A DNA stretch of 64,000 nt from Planctomycetota bacterium (GCA_024276605.1 JAJRWX010000026.1:1-64000), one strand, 5' to 3'. Positions 8,640 to 18,117 are shown, counted from the first letter of the stretch. Numbers and translations: made by a program. Notes: generated by a model not told the origin, from the sequence alone.

Positions 8640-9095
8640 ATGCTTACGTTAACACGAAAAACCGACTACGCCTTAGTCGCCATGACGGAATTGGCCCGCT
8701 GTGCGCCTGAGCAGCTTAGTGCACGCAAGATCGCGGAGCTTTCTGGATTGCCACTGCCTATCCTGTCAGGTGTGTTACATCAGCTACACGCACACGGGCT
8801 GATAGTATCCGTGCGAGGCAAGCAGGGTGGGTATTCCCTAATGCAGTCGCCGGATGAGATTTCGCTGGCTGACATGATAGAGGCCATTGAAGGCGGCACA
8901 CGATTGGCGGTCTGTTGCCATGAGGATAGTCCTACGAATAGTGATGAGTGTGATATAGCATCCAACTGTCGCATTAAAGAGCCTATCCGACGCGTAAACG
9001 AAAGTTTTCAACGCTTTTTGAGTCAGGTCAGCTTGGCGCACGTGGCGTTTGATAAGGTGAGTTTGGACCTTGCAAGTTTAAGAGCTAAGTTTTGA
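8640..9095 (+). CDS. Rrf2-family transcriptional regulator of the SUF operon
   Basis: 151 residues from ATG 8640, which gives the standard Rrf2 start (M-L-T-L-T-R-K-T-D-Y-A-L); an in-frame ATG at 8613 would add nine residues. The winged-helix N-terminus carries the family's G-x-x-G-G-Y-S-L wing. Cysteines in a C-C-x10-C-x5-C arrangement near residue 95 can bind an Fe-S cluster, as in IscR/SufR-type sensors. As first gene of a full SUF operon with palindromes over its promoter, it most likely senses cluster supply and represses the operon. Confidence 0.85.
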   Translation: MLTLTRKTDYALVAMTELARCAPEQLSARKIAELSGLPLPILSGVLHQLHAHGLIVSVRGKQGGYSLMQSPDEISLADMIEAIEGGTRLAVCCHEDSPTNSDECDIASNCRIKEPIRRVNESFQRFLSQVSLAHVAFDKVSLDLASLRAKF

Positions 9096-9166
9096 AATGA
9101 GATTGGTGGCGCGCCGACTCACAGGCGCAGCTAATAGACGATTTCACGCTAGATGGAGAGATACGT

Positions 9167-9520
9167 ATGGCTATTACATTAACAGAGGGTGCGGCTAAGG
9201 AAGTCAAGAACATCATGTCCCAACAAAGTGACATGGCGAAGAAAAATGGCGAAGAGCCGAAGAAGCTTTATCTTCGCGTGGGCGTAAAGGGTGGGGGGTG
9301 TAGCGGGTTTAGCTATTCGCTCGACCTAACTGAAACCATCAACGATACCGACGAGCAATGGGAGCATTTCGGTATTGATGTCATCTGCGACTCAAAAAGC
9401 CAATTGTACCTTGACGGCACCAACGTCGACTTCAAGGACGAGATGATGGGGCGCGGATTCGTATTTAGTAACCCTAACGCTTCAAGCTCATGTGGCTGCG
9501 GTAGTAGTTTCTCCGTGTAA
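9167..9520 (+). CDS. sufA: A-type Fe-S carrier (IscA/SufA/HesB family)
   Basis: 117 residues. The three cluster-binding cysteines are visible: one in G-G-C-S-G-F-S-Y and two in the C-terminal S-C-G-C-G-S-S-F motif. The family receives 4Fe-4S clusters from the SufBCD scaffold and hands them to target enzymes. RBS GGAGAG lies shortly before the ATG. Its place directly before sufB supports a SufA-type role; sequence alone does not separate SufA from ErpA or IscA. Confidence 0.9.
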   Translation: MAITLTEGAAKEVKNIMSQQSDMAKKNGEEPKKLYLRVGVKGGGCSGFSYSLDLTETINDTDEQWEHFGIDVICDSKSQLYLDGTNVDFKDEMMGRGFVFSNPNASSSCGCGSSFSV

Positions 9521-9587
9521 CGATTTCGCGGCTAGATAGGCATTATCCAGGGCTAAGCATTGAGAGTTTTTTGGAGTAGTCACCGCA

Positions 9588-11042
9588 ATGACTAAAGCGC
9601 AAACTGACACAGCTATCGATCAATGGTCGGCGCAGGAATATAAGTACGGTTTCGTCACCGACATAGAAGCGGACAGCGCGCCGCCCGGTCTTAGCGAAGA
9701 TACCATCAGGTTCATTTCTGCCAAAAAGAAAGAGCCGGATTGGCTGTTGGCCTGGAGATTAAAGGCCTATCACCGCCTGCTCACCATGAAAGAGCCGACT
9801 TGGGCTAATCTCCATTATCCAACCATCGATTACCAATCGATTATTTATTACTCCGCACCCAAGCAGGCTAAGGATCAGCCCAAAAGCTTGGACGAAGTCG
9901 ATCCCAAACTCCTCGAAACCTACAACAAGCTAGGTATTCCGCTCGAAGAGCAGAAAATGTTGGCCGGCGTAGCCGTCGATGCAGTCTTTGATAGCGTTTC
10001 AGTGGCTACAACTTTCAAAGACAAACTAGCCGAGATAGGCGTCATCTTTTGCCCATTTTCTGAAGCGGTGCATGATCATCCGGAATTGGTACAAAAATAT
10101 CTCGGCTCCGTTGTCCCTTATTCAGACAACTACTTCGCCACCCTTAACTCCGCGGTGTTCACTGATGGTTCTTTCGTGTATATCCCCAAGGGTGTTCGCT
10201 GCCCGATGGACTTATCAACCTATTTCCGTATTAACGCCAAATCCACCGGACAGTTCGAACGCACCTTGATTATCGCGGAAGAGGGAAGTTACGTGAGTTA
10301 TCTTGAGGGGTGTACGGCTCCGATGCGAGATGAGAATCAATTGCACGCTGCGGTGGTGGAGCTTGTCGCGTTTGACGACGCTAAAATTAAATATTCCACT
10401 ATCCAAAACTGGTATCCCGGCGACAAAGACGGCGTAGGTGGTATTTATAATTTCGTAACAAAACGCGGCAAATGTGCTGGTCGAAATTCGCATATCTCAT
10501 GGACACAGGTTGAAACAGGGTCCGCGATTACCTGGAAATATCCCAGTTGCATCTTGCAGGGTGACAACTCCGTCGGTGAATTTTACTCCGTAGCCATGAC
10601 CAATCACCATCAACAAGCAGATACCGGCACCAAGATGATCCACATTGGTAAAAACACGCGTAGTAACATCGTTTCAAAGGGGATCTCGGTCGGCTACAGC
10701 AAGAATACTTATCGAGGTGGCGTAAAAATCAACACTGGTGCTACGAACGCCCGCAACTTTACGCAATGCGATTCGCTACTCATTGGCGACAAGTGTGAGG
10801 CTCACACCTTCCCCTATATCGACGTCAAAAACAGCACCGCTACTATGGAGCATGAAGCCACGACTTCGAAAATTGGTGACGATCAAATGTTCTACTGTAA
10901 CCAGCGAGGCATCAATGATGAAGATGCGACCGCTATGATTGTCAACGGATTTTGCAAGGAAGTCTTTCGAGAATTGCCTATGGAATTCGCGGTGGAAGCA
11001 CAAAAACTTTTGGAAATTAGCCTGGAGGGAAGCGTTGGCTGA
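9588..11042 (+). CDS. sufB: Fe-S cluster assembly scaffold SufB
   Basis: 484 residues, the normal SufB length. The beta-helix core carries [23 protein letters not shown], and the C-terminal R-G-I-N-D-E-D-A-x-x-M-I-V-N-G-F SufB signature. It forms the SufBC2D scaffold with the ATPase and SufD encoded downstream, where the cluster is built from sulfide delivered by SufS/SufU. The last 8 bases overlap the next gene, a rhodanese. Confidence 0.95.
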   Translation: MTKAQTDTAIDQWSAQEYKYGFVTDIEADSAPPGLSEDTIRFISAKKKEPDWLLAWRLKAYHRLLTMKEPTWANLHYPTIDYQSIIYYSAPKQAKDQPKSLDEVDPKLLETYNKLGIPLEEQKMLAGVAVDAVFDSVSVATTFKDKLAEIGVIFCPFSEAVHDHPELVQKYLGSVVPYSDNYFATLNSAVFTDGSFVYIPKGVRCPMDLSTYFRINAKSTGQFERTLIIAEEGSYVSYLEGCTAPMRDENQLHAAVVELVAFDDAKIKYSTIQNWYPGDKDGVGGIYNFVTKRGKCAGRNSHISWTQVETGSAITWKYPSCILQGDNSVGEFYSVAMTNHHQQADTGTKMIHIGKNTRSNIVSKGISVGYSKNTYRGGVKINTGATNARNFTQCDSLLIGDKCEAHTFPYIDVKNSTATMEHEATTSKIGDDQMFYCNQRGINDEDATAMIVNGFCKEVFRELPMEFAVEAQKLLEISLEGSVG

Positions 11043-11373
11043 TCAAACTGTTCAGATCGATGAAATAAGTGCTACCCAGTTGTCGGTCCAGTTAACCGGT
11101 GATGCGCCCCCTCGACTAATTGATGTGCGAACAGCGGAGGAGCGGGCGACAGCTTGCATCAAAGGATCGCTATGGGCAGATGATGAACAGGTGAAAATCA
11201 TATTAGAAACATGGGACAAATCGACACCTATTGTGGTGCATTGCCACCACGGAGGTCGCAGCCTACAAGCGGCTGGTTATCTCATGCAACATGGGTTCAC
11301 TTGTGTTAAAAACCTGACGGGTGGGATCGATGCCTGGTCGTTAGAGATGGATACCCAAGTACCAAGATACTAG
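11035..11373 (+). CDS. Rhodanese-like sulfurtransferase inside the SUF operon
   Basis: 112 residues if it starts at TTG 11035, which has GGAGGG at 11024-11029 and overlaps the sufB stop, so translation is coupled. A single rhodanese domain: P-R-L-I-D-V-R near residue 20, and the active-site loop H-C-H-H-G-G-R-S with the persulfide cysteine. Single-domain rhodaneses carry sulfane sulfur. Its position between sufB and sufC suggests a role in sulfur supply or relay to the scaffold; this is inference. No upstream ATG gives a sensible protein without running deep into sufB. Confidence 0.85.
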   Translation: MADQTVQIDEISATQLSVQLTGDAPPRLIDVRTAEERATACIKGSLWADDEQVKIILETWDKSTPIVVHCHHGGRSLQAAGYLMQHGFTCVKNLTGGIDAWSLEMDTQVPRY

Positions 11374-11461
11374 ATACATGCAAGAACCCATGCGCCCAAG
11401 TATCATGGTCCACAGACCAGGAAATGGTAAAGAAAAAAATGGTAATCATTAGGGAAGTAAC

Positions 11462-12232
11462 ATGCTAGAGATTCGCAACCTACATGCTCACATCGATGGG
11501 CATGAAATCCTGAAGGGGATTAACTTAACCGTTGGCGCCGGTGAGGTGCATTCCATCATGGGGCCAAATGGCTCAGGAAAAAGTACGCTTGCACAGGTAC
11601 TCGCCGGTCGAGACACATACGAAGTAACCCAAGGTGATATTCTTTATAAAGGCAAAAGCATTCTGGCATTATCACCGGATGAAAGGGCTTGCGAAGGCAT
11701 GTTCCTCGCTTTCCAATATCCTGTGGAAATCCCCGGCGTTACGACCAGCTATTTTCTGCGGGCGGCAGTGAATGCCATACGCAAGCACCGCGGCGACGAA
11801 GAGCTTGACGCCATGGACTTCCTCAAAATTGTCAAAGAGAAAGCCAAGCTCATTAAGTTGGATCAACAGCTTTTGAGTCGAGCCATCAACGAGGGTTTTT
11901 CCGGCGGCGAGAAAAAACGTAACGAAATCTTCCAGATGGCGGTGCTCGAACCCTACCTTGCTATTCTGGATGAAACGGATTCAGGCTTGGACATTGACGC
12001 GCTAAAAATAGTCGCAGAGGGTGTCAATGCACTGCGTAGCCAGGACCGAGCCATGATTATCGTCACGCACTACCAGCGTTTGCTCCATTATATCGTTCCG
12101 GACTTTGTTCATGTGCTCGTTGATGGAAAAATAGCTCATTCGGGCGGTAAAGAACTCGCGCTGGAGTTAGAAGCCAAAGGGTACACGTGGATTGCAGACG
12201 ACGCAGACAAGGCAACTGCTGTCGCATCCTAG
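11462..12232 (+). CDS. sufC: SUF ATPase SufC
   Basis: 256 residues, a soluble ABC-type ATPase: Walker A G-P-N-G-S-G-K-S-T, signature F-S-G-G-E-K-K-R-N-E (the SufC form), Walker B L-A-I-L-D-E-T-D-S-G-L-D, and the switch His in V-T-H-Y-Q-R. It drives the conformational change of SufBCD. An 88-base gap separates it from the rhodanese gene; sufD starts 19 bases after its stop. Confidence 0.95.
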   Translation: MLEIRNLHAHIDGHEILKGINLTVGAGEVHSIMGPNGSGKSTLAQVLAGRDTYEVTQGDILYKGKSILALSPDERACEGMFLAFQYPVEIPGVTTSYFLRAAVNAIRKHRGDEELDAMDFLKIVKEKAKLIKLDQQLLSRAINEGFSGGEKKRNEIFQMAVLEPYLAILDETDSGLDIDALKIVAEGVNALRSQDRAMIIVTHYQRLLHYIVPDFVHVLVDGKIAHSGGKELALELEAKGYTWIADDADKATAVAS

Positions 12233-12250
12233 CTAGTGAGATTTCAGCAT

Positions 12251-13591
12251 ATGAGCGTAGCCAACATGACACAAAGCAAGGACGTTTTCCTCGCACACTT
12301 TGAGCAACTGGAAAAGCAAAGCAGTGGGGGGGCAGCGTGGCTGTTACCTACCCGCAAGGCAGCCTTTGCACGCTTTGCCGAAGAGGGCTTTCCGACCACG
12401 CGCGACGAGGACTGGCGATATACCAATGTAACCCCGATCGCCAAAACATCATTCACCCGTGCGTGCAGCGTCGCATCCGAAGTGACCGCTAAACAGATTG
12501 AGTCTTATCTGTTCACCAAAGACTGCGTGCTGCTTGTGTGTGTTAATGGCCGCTTCGATCAGAATCTTTCTGCGGTGGGTGAACTACCTAAGGGTGTCAT
12601 GGCCTGCTGTTTATCCGATGCTGCGCGAACGCAGGGTGATTTGATTGAAACGCATATGGCCAGGCATGCCTTAACCGAACAAGCGCCATTTGCCGCGTTA
12701 AACACAGCCATGATGGACGATGGCTTGTTTCTCCATATCGATCAAGGTATCAGTGTTTCCGTGCCCATCCACGTACTGTATTTAATTGACGCCGACGCCG
12801 AGCCGGTTTCTACTCATCCTCGAAATCTTATTATCGCCGGACCTTCCAGTCAGGTTTCCGTTGTTGAAACATACGGCACGGTTGGTGGCGGGGGATCTCA
12901 CTTTACAAATGCTGCGACTGAAATCATCGCCAATGATCATGCCCACGTGTCACATTATCGCGTGCAATGCGAAAGTGACGACACCTACCATGTGTCCACT
13001 TTGCAAATCCAGCAACACCGCGACAGTCAGGTACAAACTTTTACCATGTCCCTCGGCAGTGCGCTAGTGCGAAACAATATCGCCACCGTGCTCGACGGGC
13101 TAGGTGCGGATTGTTCGTTAACCGGGTTATATCTAGTGGACGGCAGACAACACGTTGATAACCATTTAACGGTCGATCACGCCAAGCCGCATTGCACCAG
13201 CCGAGAATTTTTCAAAGGCGTTCTGCAAGATGAGGGTAAAGGTATTTTCCGAGGTAGAATTATCGTCCGGAAAGACGCGCAAAAAACCGATGCGGTTCAG
13301 ACCAATCGCAGCCTGCTTCTTTCAGACCGGGCCATGGTAGAGAGTAAGCCGCAATTGGAAATTCTTGCCGACGACGTGAAATGCACACATGGTGCGACTA
13401 TCGGGCAAGTCAATGAGGACGAACTGTTCTATCTGCAAACCCGCGGCGTCAATAAGCAAACCGCGCGTAATCTGCTGGTTTTCGCCTTTGCTAATGAGTG
13501 TTTATCAGACGTGCGTATAGAACCTCTGCGAAAACACCTCTCTCAACGATTATTGACGAGGTTGCCGCATGGCGAGATGTTAGGTGATTAG
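12251..13591 (+). CDS. sufD: Fe-S assembly protein SufD
   Basis: 446 residues from ATG 12251; an in-frame GTG at 12236 would add five. The N-terminus has the SufD-type F-P-T-T-R-D-E-D-W-R-Y-T-N. The beta-helix core and C-terminus match SufB/SufD (C-T-H-G-A-T-I-G-Q near the end, which carries the conserved His, and Y-L-Q-T-R-G-V). It pairs with SufB as scaffold partner of SufC. A G7 run occurs near 12326 without disturbing the frame. Confidence 0.93.
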   Translation: MSVANMTQSKDVFLAHFEQLEKQSSGGAAWLLPTRKAAFARFAEEGFPTTRDEDWRYTNVTPIAKTSFTRACSVASEVTAKQIESYLFTKDCVLLVCVNGRFDQNLSAVGELPKGVMACCLSDAARTQGDLIETHMARHALTEQAPFAALNTAMMDDGLFLHIDQGISVSVPIHVLYLIDADAEPVSTHPRNLIIAGPSSQVSVVETYGTVGGGGSHFTNAATEIIANDHAHVSHYRVQCESDDTYHVSTLQIQQHRDSQVQTFTMSLGSALVRNNIATVLDGLGADCSLTGLYLVDGRQHVDNHLTVDHAKPHCTSREFFKGVLQDEGKGIFRGRIIVRKDAQKTDAVQTNRSLLLSDRAMVESKPQLEILADDVKCTHGATIGQVNEDELFYLQTRGVNKQTARNLLVFAFANECLSDVRIEPLRKHLSQRLLTRLPHGEMLGD

Positions 13592-13594
13592 CCC

Positions 13595-14866
13595 ATGGTC
13601 TCTACGTCGATGAATCATACGCATGTGAAGTCATCTAGTGCCGGTGCATCCTTAGACCCACAGCGCATCAAACAGGATTTCCCCGTGTTGCAACAGGAGA
13701 TCAATGGCCATCCGCTGGTCTATCTCGACAGTGCCGCTACTTCACAAAAACCGCAATGCGTGATTGACGCCGTCAACCATTTCTACACGCATGATAACGC
13801 CAATATCCATCGCGGTGTTTACGAACTCAGCATGCGCGCCACCCAGGCCTACGAAAACGCGCGGGCGACGATCGCAAATTTTCTCGGCGCATCACGCCCC
13901 GAAGAAATCATTTTTGTACGCGGTACCACCGAAGCCATCAACCTCGTCGCACAAACTTTCGTTCGAGATCGTATGGGTGTTGGTGATGAGATTCTCGTGA
14001 CGACCATGGAGCATCACTCCAATATCGTCCCCTGGCAGTTGCTTTGCCAACAAACCGGCGCTGTGCTGAAAGTGGCACCGATCAACGATGCCGGTGAGAT
14101 CATCCTTGACGCCTTTCGAGAAAAGCTCACAAAACAAACGAAATTCGTAGCGATCACACATGCCTCTAATGCGTTGGGCACCATCAACCCAGTCGCCGAT
14201 ATGATCGCTTTGGCCCATGACAAAGACATTCCAGTTCTTTTAGACGGTGCCCAAGCTGCGCCTCATTTACCGATCAATGTCGCTACGCTAGGTTGCGATT
14301 TTTATACTATTTCCAGTCACAAGATGTTTGGTCCGACGGGGGTGGGGGCGCTGTACGGACGATACGATTTACTAAGTGATATGCCTCCTTATCAAGGCGG
14401 GGGTGATATGATCCGCTCCGTCACCTTTGAACAAACTACCTACAACGATGTGCCGCATATATTTGAAGCCGGTACGCCGCACATCGCCGGGGCCATCGGA
14501 TTCGCAGCCGCTGCTCAATACATCCTTCAACTAGGCTTCGACAAACTGCTAACCTACGAGAAAGAGTTGCTGGATTACGCCACGAAGGCACTCATCGCTA
14601 TCCCTGAAATTCGCATCATTGGTACAGCCTCAGAAAAAGTCCCCGTCTTATCTTTTATCATCGAGGGTGTTCACCCGCATTACGTGGGCACCATTTTAGA
14701 TCAAAAGGGCATCGCCATACGAAGCGGACATCACTGCGCTCAGCCCATCATGGATCGCTTCGAAATACCGGCGACGGTGCGTGCTTCATTAGCCATGTAC
14801 AATACCAAAGAAGATATTGACGCGCTAGCTGCATCATTGAAAGATGTGTTGGAGGTGTTTCGATAA
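13595..14866 (+). CDS. sufS: SufS-type cysteine desulfurase
   Basis: 423 residues, class V PLP aminotransferase fold, group II cysteine desulfurase. PLP lysine K243 in S-S-H-K-M-F-G-P-T-G; catalytic C381 in R-S-G-H-H-C-A-Q-P, the short-loop form typical of SufS. It takes sulfur from cysteine and passes it as persulfide to SufU, encoded with a one-base overlap (taATGa). Another ATG 15 bases in (13610) is a possible start. Confidence 0.95.
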   Translation: MVSTSMNHTHVKSSSAGASLDPQRIKQDFPVLQQEINGHPLVYLDSAATSQKPQCVIDAVNHFYTHDNANIHRGVYELSMRATQAYENARATIANFLGASRPEEIIFVRGTTEAINLVAQTFVRDRMGVGDEILVTTMEHHSNIVPWQLLCQQTGAVLKVAPINDAGEIILDAFREKLTKQTKFVAITHASNALGTINPVADMIALAHDKDIPVLLDGAQAAPHLPINVATLGCDFYTISSHKMFGPTGVGALYGRYDLLSDMPPYQGGGDMIRSVTFEQTTYNDVPHIFEAGTPHIAGAIGFAAAAQYILQLGFDKLLTYEKELLDYATKALIAIPEIRIIGTASEKVPVLSFIIEGVHPHYVGTILDQKGIAIRSGHHCAQPIMDRFEIPATVRASLAMYNTKEDIDALAASLKDVLEVFR

Positions 14867-15318
14867 TGAGTGACCTTCAAGACCTTTATCAAGAGCTTAT
14901 TCTAGACCACAACAAGTCGCCTCGTAACCAGGGCAAGCTTGAGGATGCCAATCGCCAAGCACAAGGCTATAACCCACTTTGCGGCGACAAGCTCAAGGTG
15001 TACTTACATGTCGAGGACGGCATCGTAAAAGATATTTCGTTCGAAGGCTCCGGCTGTGCGATCTCGACAGCCTCAGCCTCGCTGATGACACAATCCGTTA
15101 AAGGAAAGACCATTGAACAGGTTCGCGCCATGTTCGACTCCTACCATCAGATGTTAACACAAGACAGCACCAGCGAATCAGACGAATCCTCCCTTGGTAA
15201 ACTCGTCGTATTTTCCGGTGTTTGTCAATATCCTGCGCGAGTAAAGTGCGCAACGTTAGCCTGGCACACGGTAAAAGCGGCCTTGGACGATGCAACGGTG
15301 CAAGTGACCACAGAGTAG
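14866..15318 (+). CDS. sufU: SufU/IscU-like sulfur acceptor
   Basis: 150 residues. The zinc-binding fold is shown by N-P-L-C-G-D, G-S-G-C-A-I-S-T-A-S-A-S-L-M and a third Cys in R-V-K-C-A-T-L-A-W. The insertion between the second and third ligands is typical of SufU rather than IscU. In Gram-positive-type SUF systems SufU accepts persulfide from SufS. It overlaps sufS by one base. Confidence 0.92.
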   Translation: MSDLQDLYQELILDHNKSPRNQGKLEDANRQAQGYNPLCGDKLKVYLHVEDGIVKDISFEGSGCAISTASASLMTQSVKGKTIEQVRAMFDSYHQMLTQDSTSESDESSLGKLVVFSGVCQYPARVKCATLAWHTVKAALDDATVQVTTE

Positions 15319-15371
15319 CCATAGAGGATTGGCCTTGGCTAACTAGCCGCCACAGCGGGAGTTCATCACGC

Positions 15372-15788
15372 ATGACCGACACAACACCGACAAGTAAATC
15401 ACCCCTGCCCGATCAAGAGGCTGTGATTGAGGCGATCCGGCAGGTTTTCGATCCGGAAATTCCCGTCAATATCTACGATCTAGGGCTTATCTATCACATT
15501 GAAATCAACGACGACGCCACCATAGACATCCAAATGACCTTAACAACGCCCAACTGCCCGGTTGCTGAACTCATTCCCGTCCAGGTAGCAGGTAAAGTCA
15601 AAGAACTCGACGGCGTCGTAGATGTCCGCGTCTCACTCGTTTGGGAGCCGGCATGGACACAGGACCGCATGTCAGAAGATGCTAAACTCATCCTGGACAT
15701 GCAAGGGGGCGTCATGCCTAAACCACAACAACTGTTCAACATCAGCACACCTACGCAACGCAAATCATCCGAAGATCGCCGCCACTAA
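15372..15788 (+). CDS. sufT: SufT / MIP18-family (DUF59) Fe-S maturation protein
   Basis: 138 residues from ATG 15372; an in-frame ATG at 15222 would overlap sufU by nearly 100 bases. The MIP18 core has D-P-E-I-P-V-N-I-Y-D-L-G-L-I-Y and T-T-P-N-C-P-V-A, with the single reactive Cys in the loop. SufT acts in cluster maturation and is often the last gene of SUF operons, as here. Confidence 0.9.
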   Translation: MTDTTPTSKSPLPDQEAVIEAIRQVFDPEIPVNIYDLGLIYHIEINDDATIDIQMTLTTPNCPVAELIPVQVAGKVKELDGVVDVRVSLVWEPAWTQDRMSEDAKLILDMQGGVMPKPQQLFNISTPTQRKSSEDRRH

Positions 15789-15853
15789 AGCATGGCTTGT
15801 GCCATCCATTCAAGCTGCGGACTTTTATCCCGGCCGGGGCTTAAAATTGTATC

Positions 15854-15901
15854 TTGACTTACATGTGAAGTAGTATATATTATAGTATACTGTAATTACA
15901 G
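15854..15901 (+). promoter_or_regulatory. Strong promoter with a perfect 12-bp palindrome behind the -10 box
   Basis: TTGACT at 15854-15859, an 18-base spacer, then TATTAT at 15878-15883. CTGTAATTACAG at 15890-15901 is a perfect palindrome just after the -10, in very AT-rich DNA with repeated TATA steps. The layout fits a repressor operator. The protein encoded immediately downstream has a winged-helix domain, so self-regulation is plausible but not shown. Confidence 0.55.
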
Positions 15902-15927
15902 TTATATAGTATATAGAGATATATAAC

Positions 15928-16443
15928 ATGCCAAAGAAACCCACAAGACACAAAAGAGTAGCCAAAGCCAAAAAGAAAACGCCCACAAAGCGAAAAGCTA
16001 TCGTTCTACCGGCTCGCGGTGCGACGGTTCTTGTCGGCGAACAGGTGGTGGGGGAGCTTGATGTAGCCGTCGCTTCTACAGGTAACCATTGGTGTGCAAA
16101 GCAACGAGTATTGCGCAAAGTGTTTGACAAGACCAAGCGTTCCACCCGTTCTCTATCTGCAGCAACCTGTGCTGCCTTAGCCGCGGTGGGGCATCAGCAA
16201 AGGGGAAAATTGCTTTCCAAATTGCTCGAAGGCCCAGCCACGTATCAAGCCCTCAAGAAAGTAACTAAATTAAGCCCCGGCCCGCTGTACCATCACATCA
16301 ATCAGTTAAGATTAGCCAAGCTGATATTTCCCAAGCAGCGCGATCTTTATGAGTTGACGCGTGGGGGAAGAAATCTCATTCTCATTGCCCAGGCAATCGG
16401 GCCGCTTATTGGTGACGCTAGACGCAGGCCAATGGGGCGATGA
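15928..16443 (+). CDS. Basic protein with a C-terminal winged-helix DNA-binding domain
   Basis: 171 residues. The first 30 are rich in Lys, Arg and Thr, like a histone-type tail. Residues about 80-160 look like an ArsR/PadR-type winged helix (G-K-L-L-S-K-L-L-E-G-P-A-T-Y, then G-P-L-Y-H-H-I-N-Q-L-R, then Y-E-L-T-R-G-G). It stands alone between the SUF operon and a glycosyltransferase gene with its own strong promoter and palindrome. A repressor or nucleoid-binding regulator is likely. The target is unknown. Confidence 0.6.
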   Translation: MPKKPTRHKRVAKAKKKTPTKRKAIVLPARGATVLVGEQVVGELDVAVASTGNHWCAKQRVLRKVFDKTKRSTRSLSAATCAALAAVGHQQRGKLLSKLLEGPATYQALKKVTKLSPGPLYHHINQLRLAKLIFPKQRDLYELTRGGRNLILIAQAIGPLIGDARRRPMGR

Positions 16444-16480
16444 TCGGATCTGAGTTGTTCTGATCCATGGATACAATCAT

Positions 16481-17623
16481 ATGGGACAATCACTTCGTGT
16501 TGGTGTACTCGAACCTTACTACGGCGGATCTCACGCCGCTTTTGTAGATGCGTTCATACAGCATTCACGGCACGACTGTGTGCTAGCGACGCTCCCCGCA
16601 CGCAAGTGGAAATGGCGCATGCGCGGATCAGCCATGTGGTTTGCTTTACAGGATATTTCCTGGCTACAAGGCGGGGGGGCAAAGCCGATCGATGTGATTC
16701 TATGCAACGATATGCTTAGCGTAGCCGACCTACGCTCGCTATTACCCCAAGCCATGCGAAGTGTTCCTATTGTCTGTTATTTCCATGAGAATCAATTGAC
16801 TTATCCATTGTCCGATGATGACATGCAAGACTATCAGTATGGCATGACCAACATCACTTCGTGCCTGACTGCTGACAGCGTCTGGTTTAATTCGCTATAT
16901 CATCAGCGATCTTTTCTTTCCGCTGCAGATACTTTACTTAAGAAAATGCCTGACCACGTACCCACAGAAATCATCCAATGTATCGAAAATAAATCTCAGG
17001 TAGTGTACCCAGCCGTAGATGTAGGGAATCAAACATCAGATGCCAATCATGAGAATAAGAAAGGCCCAATAACCATACTATGGTGTCACCGTTGGGAATA
17101 CGACAAGAACCCCAACGCATTCTTCGATGCTATCCGAGCAGCCGACCAATTGTCTCTGGATTTCGACATCGTCGCTGTGGGTGAACAGTTTCGAACCGCC
17201 CCGCCGATTTTTTCAAAATTTTTCAACGAGCTGAGTCATCGTGTCCGCCACGCTGGATTTGTACACGAACGATTAGACTATCTATCCCTAGTAGCCGGCT
17301 GCGATGTAGTCGTCAGCACAGCCAATCAGGAAAATTTCGGTATCGCCGTAGTCGAAGCGATGCTGTTGGGTTGTCAACCATTGTTCCCCAATCGCTTGTC
17401 GTATCCTGAATTGTTACCCGGCCAGTTCCACGCTGATTGCATATTCCAAAATGACAACGACTTTACGGCACGACTATTATCCATCATCAGAGGAGAAGGT
17501 CGATTGTCGCCGGAGCGGCGGTTACTGCTCACCGACCAATTAGCCAAAAGATTCGCAGCGACTCAACAAGTGCAGAGAATGGATGATCGGCTCGAAGACA
17601 TATTCATCGGTATGTCCAAATGA
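16481..17623 (+). CDS. Glycosyltransferase of the DUF3524/GTDC1 type (tRNA-queuosine alpha-mannosyltransferase-like)
   Basis: 380 residues. The N-terminal domain has L-E-P-Y-Y-G-G-S-H, L-P-A-R-K-W-K-W-R, Y-F-H-E-N-Q-L-T-Y-P and D-Y-Q-Y-G, which are marks of the family that includes animal GTDC1, identified as the enzyme that mannosylates queuosine in tRNA-Asp. The C-terminal half is a GT4-type donor-binding domain with N-F-G-I-A-V-V-E-A-M. Bacterial members have little functional work. That it modifies queuosine here is inference from family membership. No queuosine genes are adjacent. Confidence 0.72.
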   Translation: MGQSLRVGVLEPYYGGSHAAFVDAFIQHSRHDCVLATLPARKWKWRMRGSAMWFALQDISWLQGGGAKPIDVILCNDMLSVADLRSLLPQAMRSVPIVCYFHENQLTYPLSDDDMQDYQYGMTNITSCLTADSVWFNSLYHQRSFLSAADTLLKKMPDHVPTEIIQCIENKSQVVYPAVDVGNQTSDANHENKKGPITILWCHRWEYDKNPNAFFDAIRAADQLSLDFDIVAVGEQFRTAPPIFSKFFNELSHRVRHAGFVHERLDYLSLVAGCDVVVSTANQENFGIAVVEAMLLGCQPLFPNRLSYPELLPGQFHADCIFQNDNDFTARLLSIIRGEGRLSPERRLLLTDQLAKRFAATQQVQRMDDRLEDIFIGMSK

Positions 17624-17793
17624 TGAATCACCGCGATATAGAACAGAAAAACCCTTATTATCGCCCCCTATTCAAATAGTCCGATAATATATGTTATGTT
17701 GCATTGACGGCATGAAGGGCGATGCAGTGTATCTGCCTACCATGTTAATTACCGGCGCTTATTGCCGACTGCTAGTTAAGGGCGGCGTCCGCG

Positions 17794-18117
17794 TTAAGAT
17801 CGTCCGGCTGGTTTGCGTTTACCCGGTTGCCGAGATGATTTTTTCGCTAGAGGCGCTAGATCCATACCTGCGCTGAGTTGGATACGGTTGCCTACAAAGC
17901 GGTAAACGCCAACACGCTCGGATGATGTATCCATGATATAGAGATATTCTTCATTATCCGTGGAACCAACACCGACGGTCACAACGTATTTACCTGCCTT
18001 GGCAGTCATGCCGGCTCCCAAAGCCTGGGACGGCAACATATTGACCACGAGAATACCAACCAACAAAACAACACTTGTCGTGGAAAGGACGGCTATGGTC
18101 ATATCTTTTGTATTCAC
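17794..18117 (-). CDS. Small single-pass membrane protein, paralogue of its upstream neighbour
   Basis: 107 residues from GTG 18117, which has GGAAAGGAG eight bases before it. One transmembrane helix at about residues 8-30 is followed by an outer segment with Y-L-Y-I-M-D-T-S-S-E-R and a basic tail. The pattern of helix, Gly/Ala-rich linker, then V-Y/L-Y-x-x-D-x-x-S-x-x-x-x-V matches the neighbour at 18139-18441, so the two look like a duplication. Function unknown; no known family recognised. Confidence 0.6.
   Translation of the reverse strand: MNTKDMTIAVLSTTSVVLLVGILVVNMLPSQALGAGMTAKAGKYVVTVGVGSTDNEEYLYIMDTSSERVGVYRFVGNRIQLSAGMDLAPLAKKSSRQPGKRKPAGRS

Noticed and set aside
17691-17876. 61-codon plus-strand ORF at the end of the small membrane gene
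   Set aside because: Antisense to the well-supported minus-strand gene at 17794 and without an RBS.
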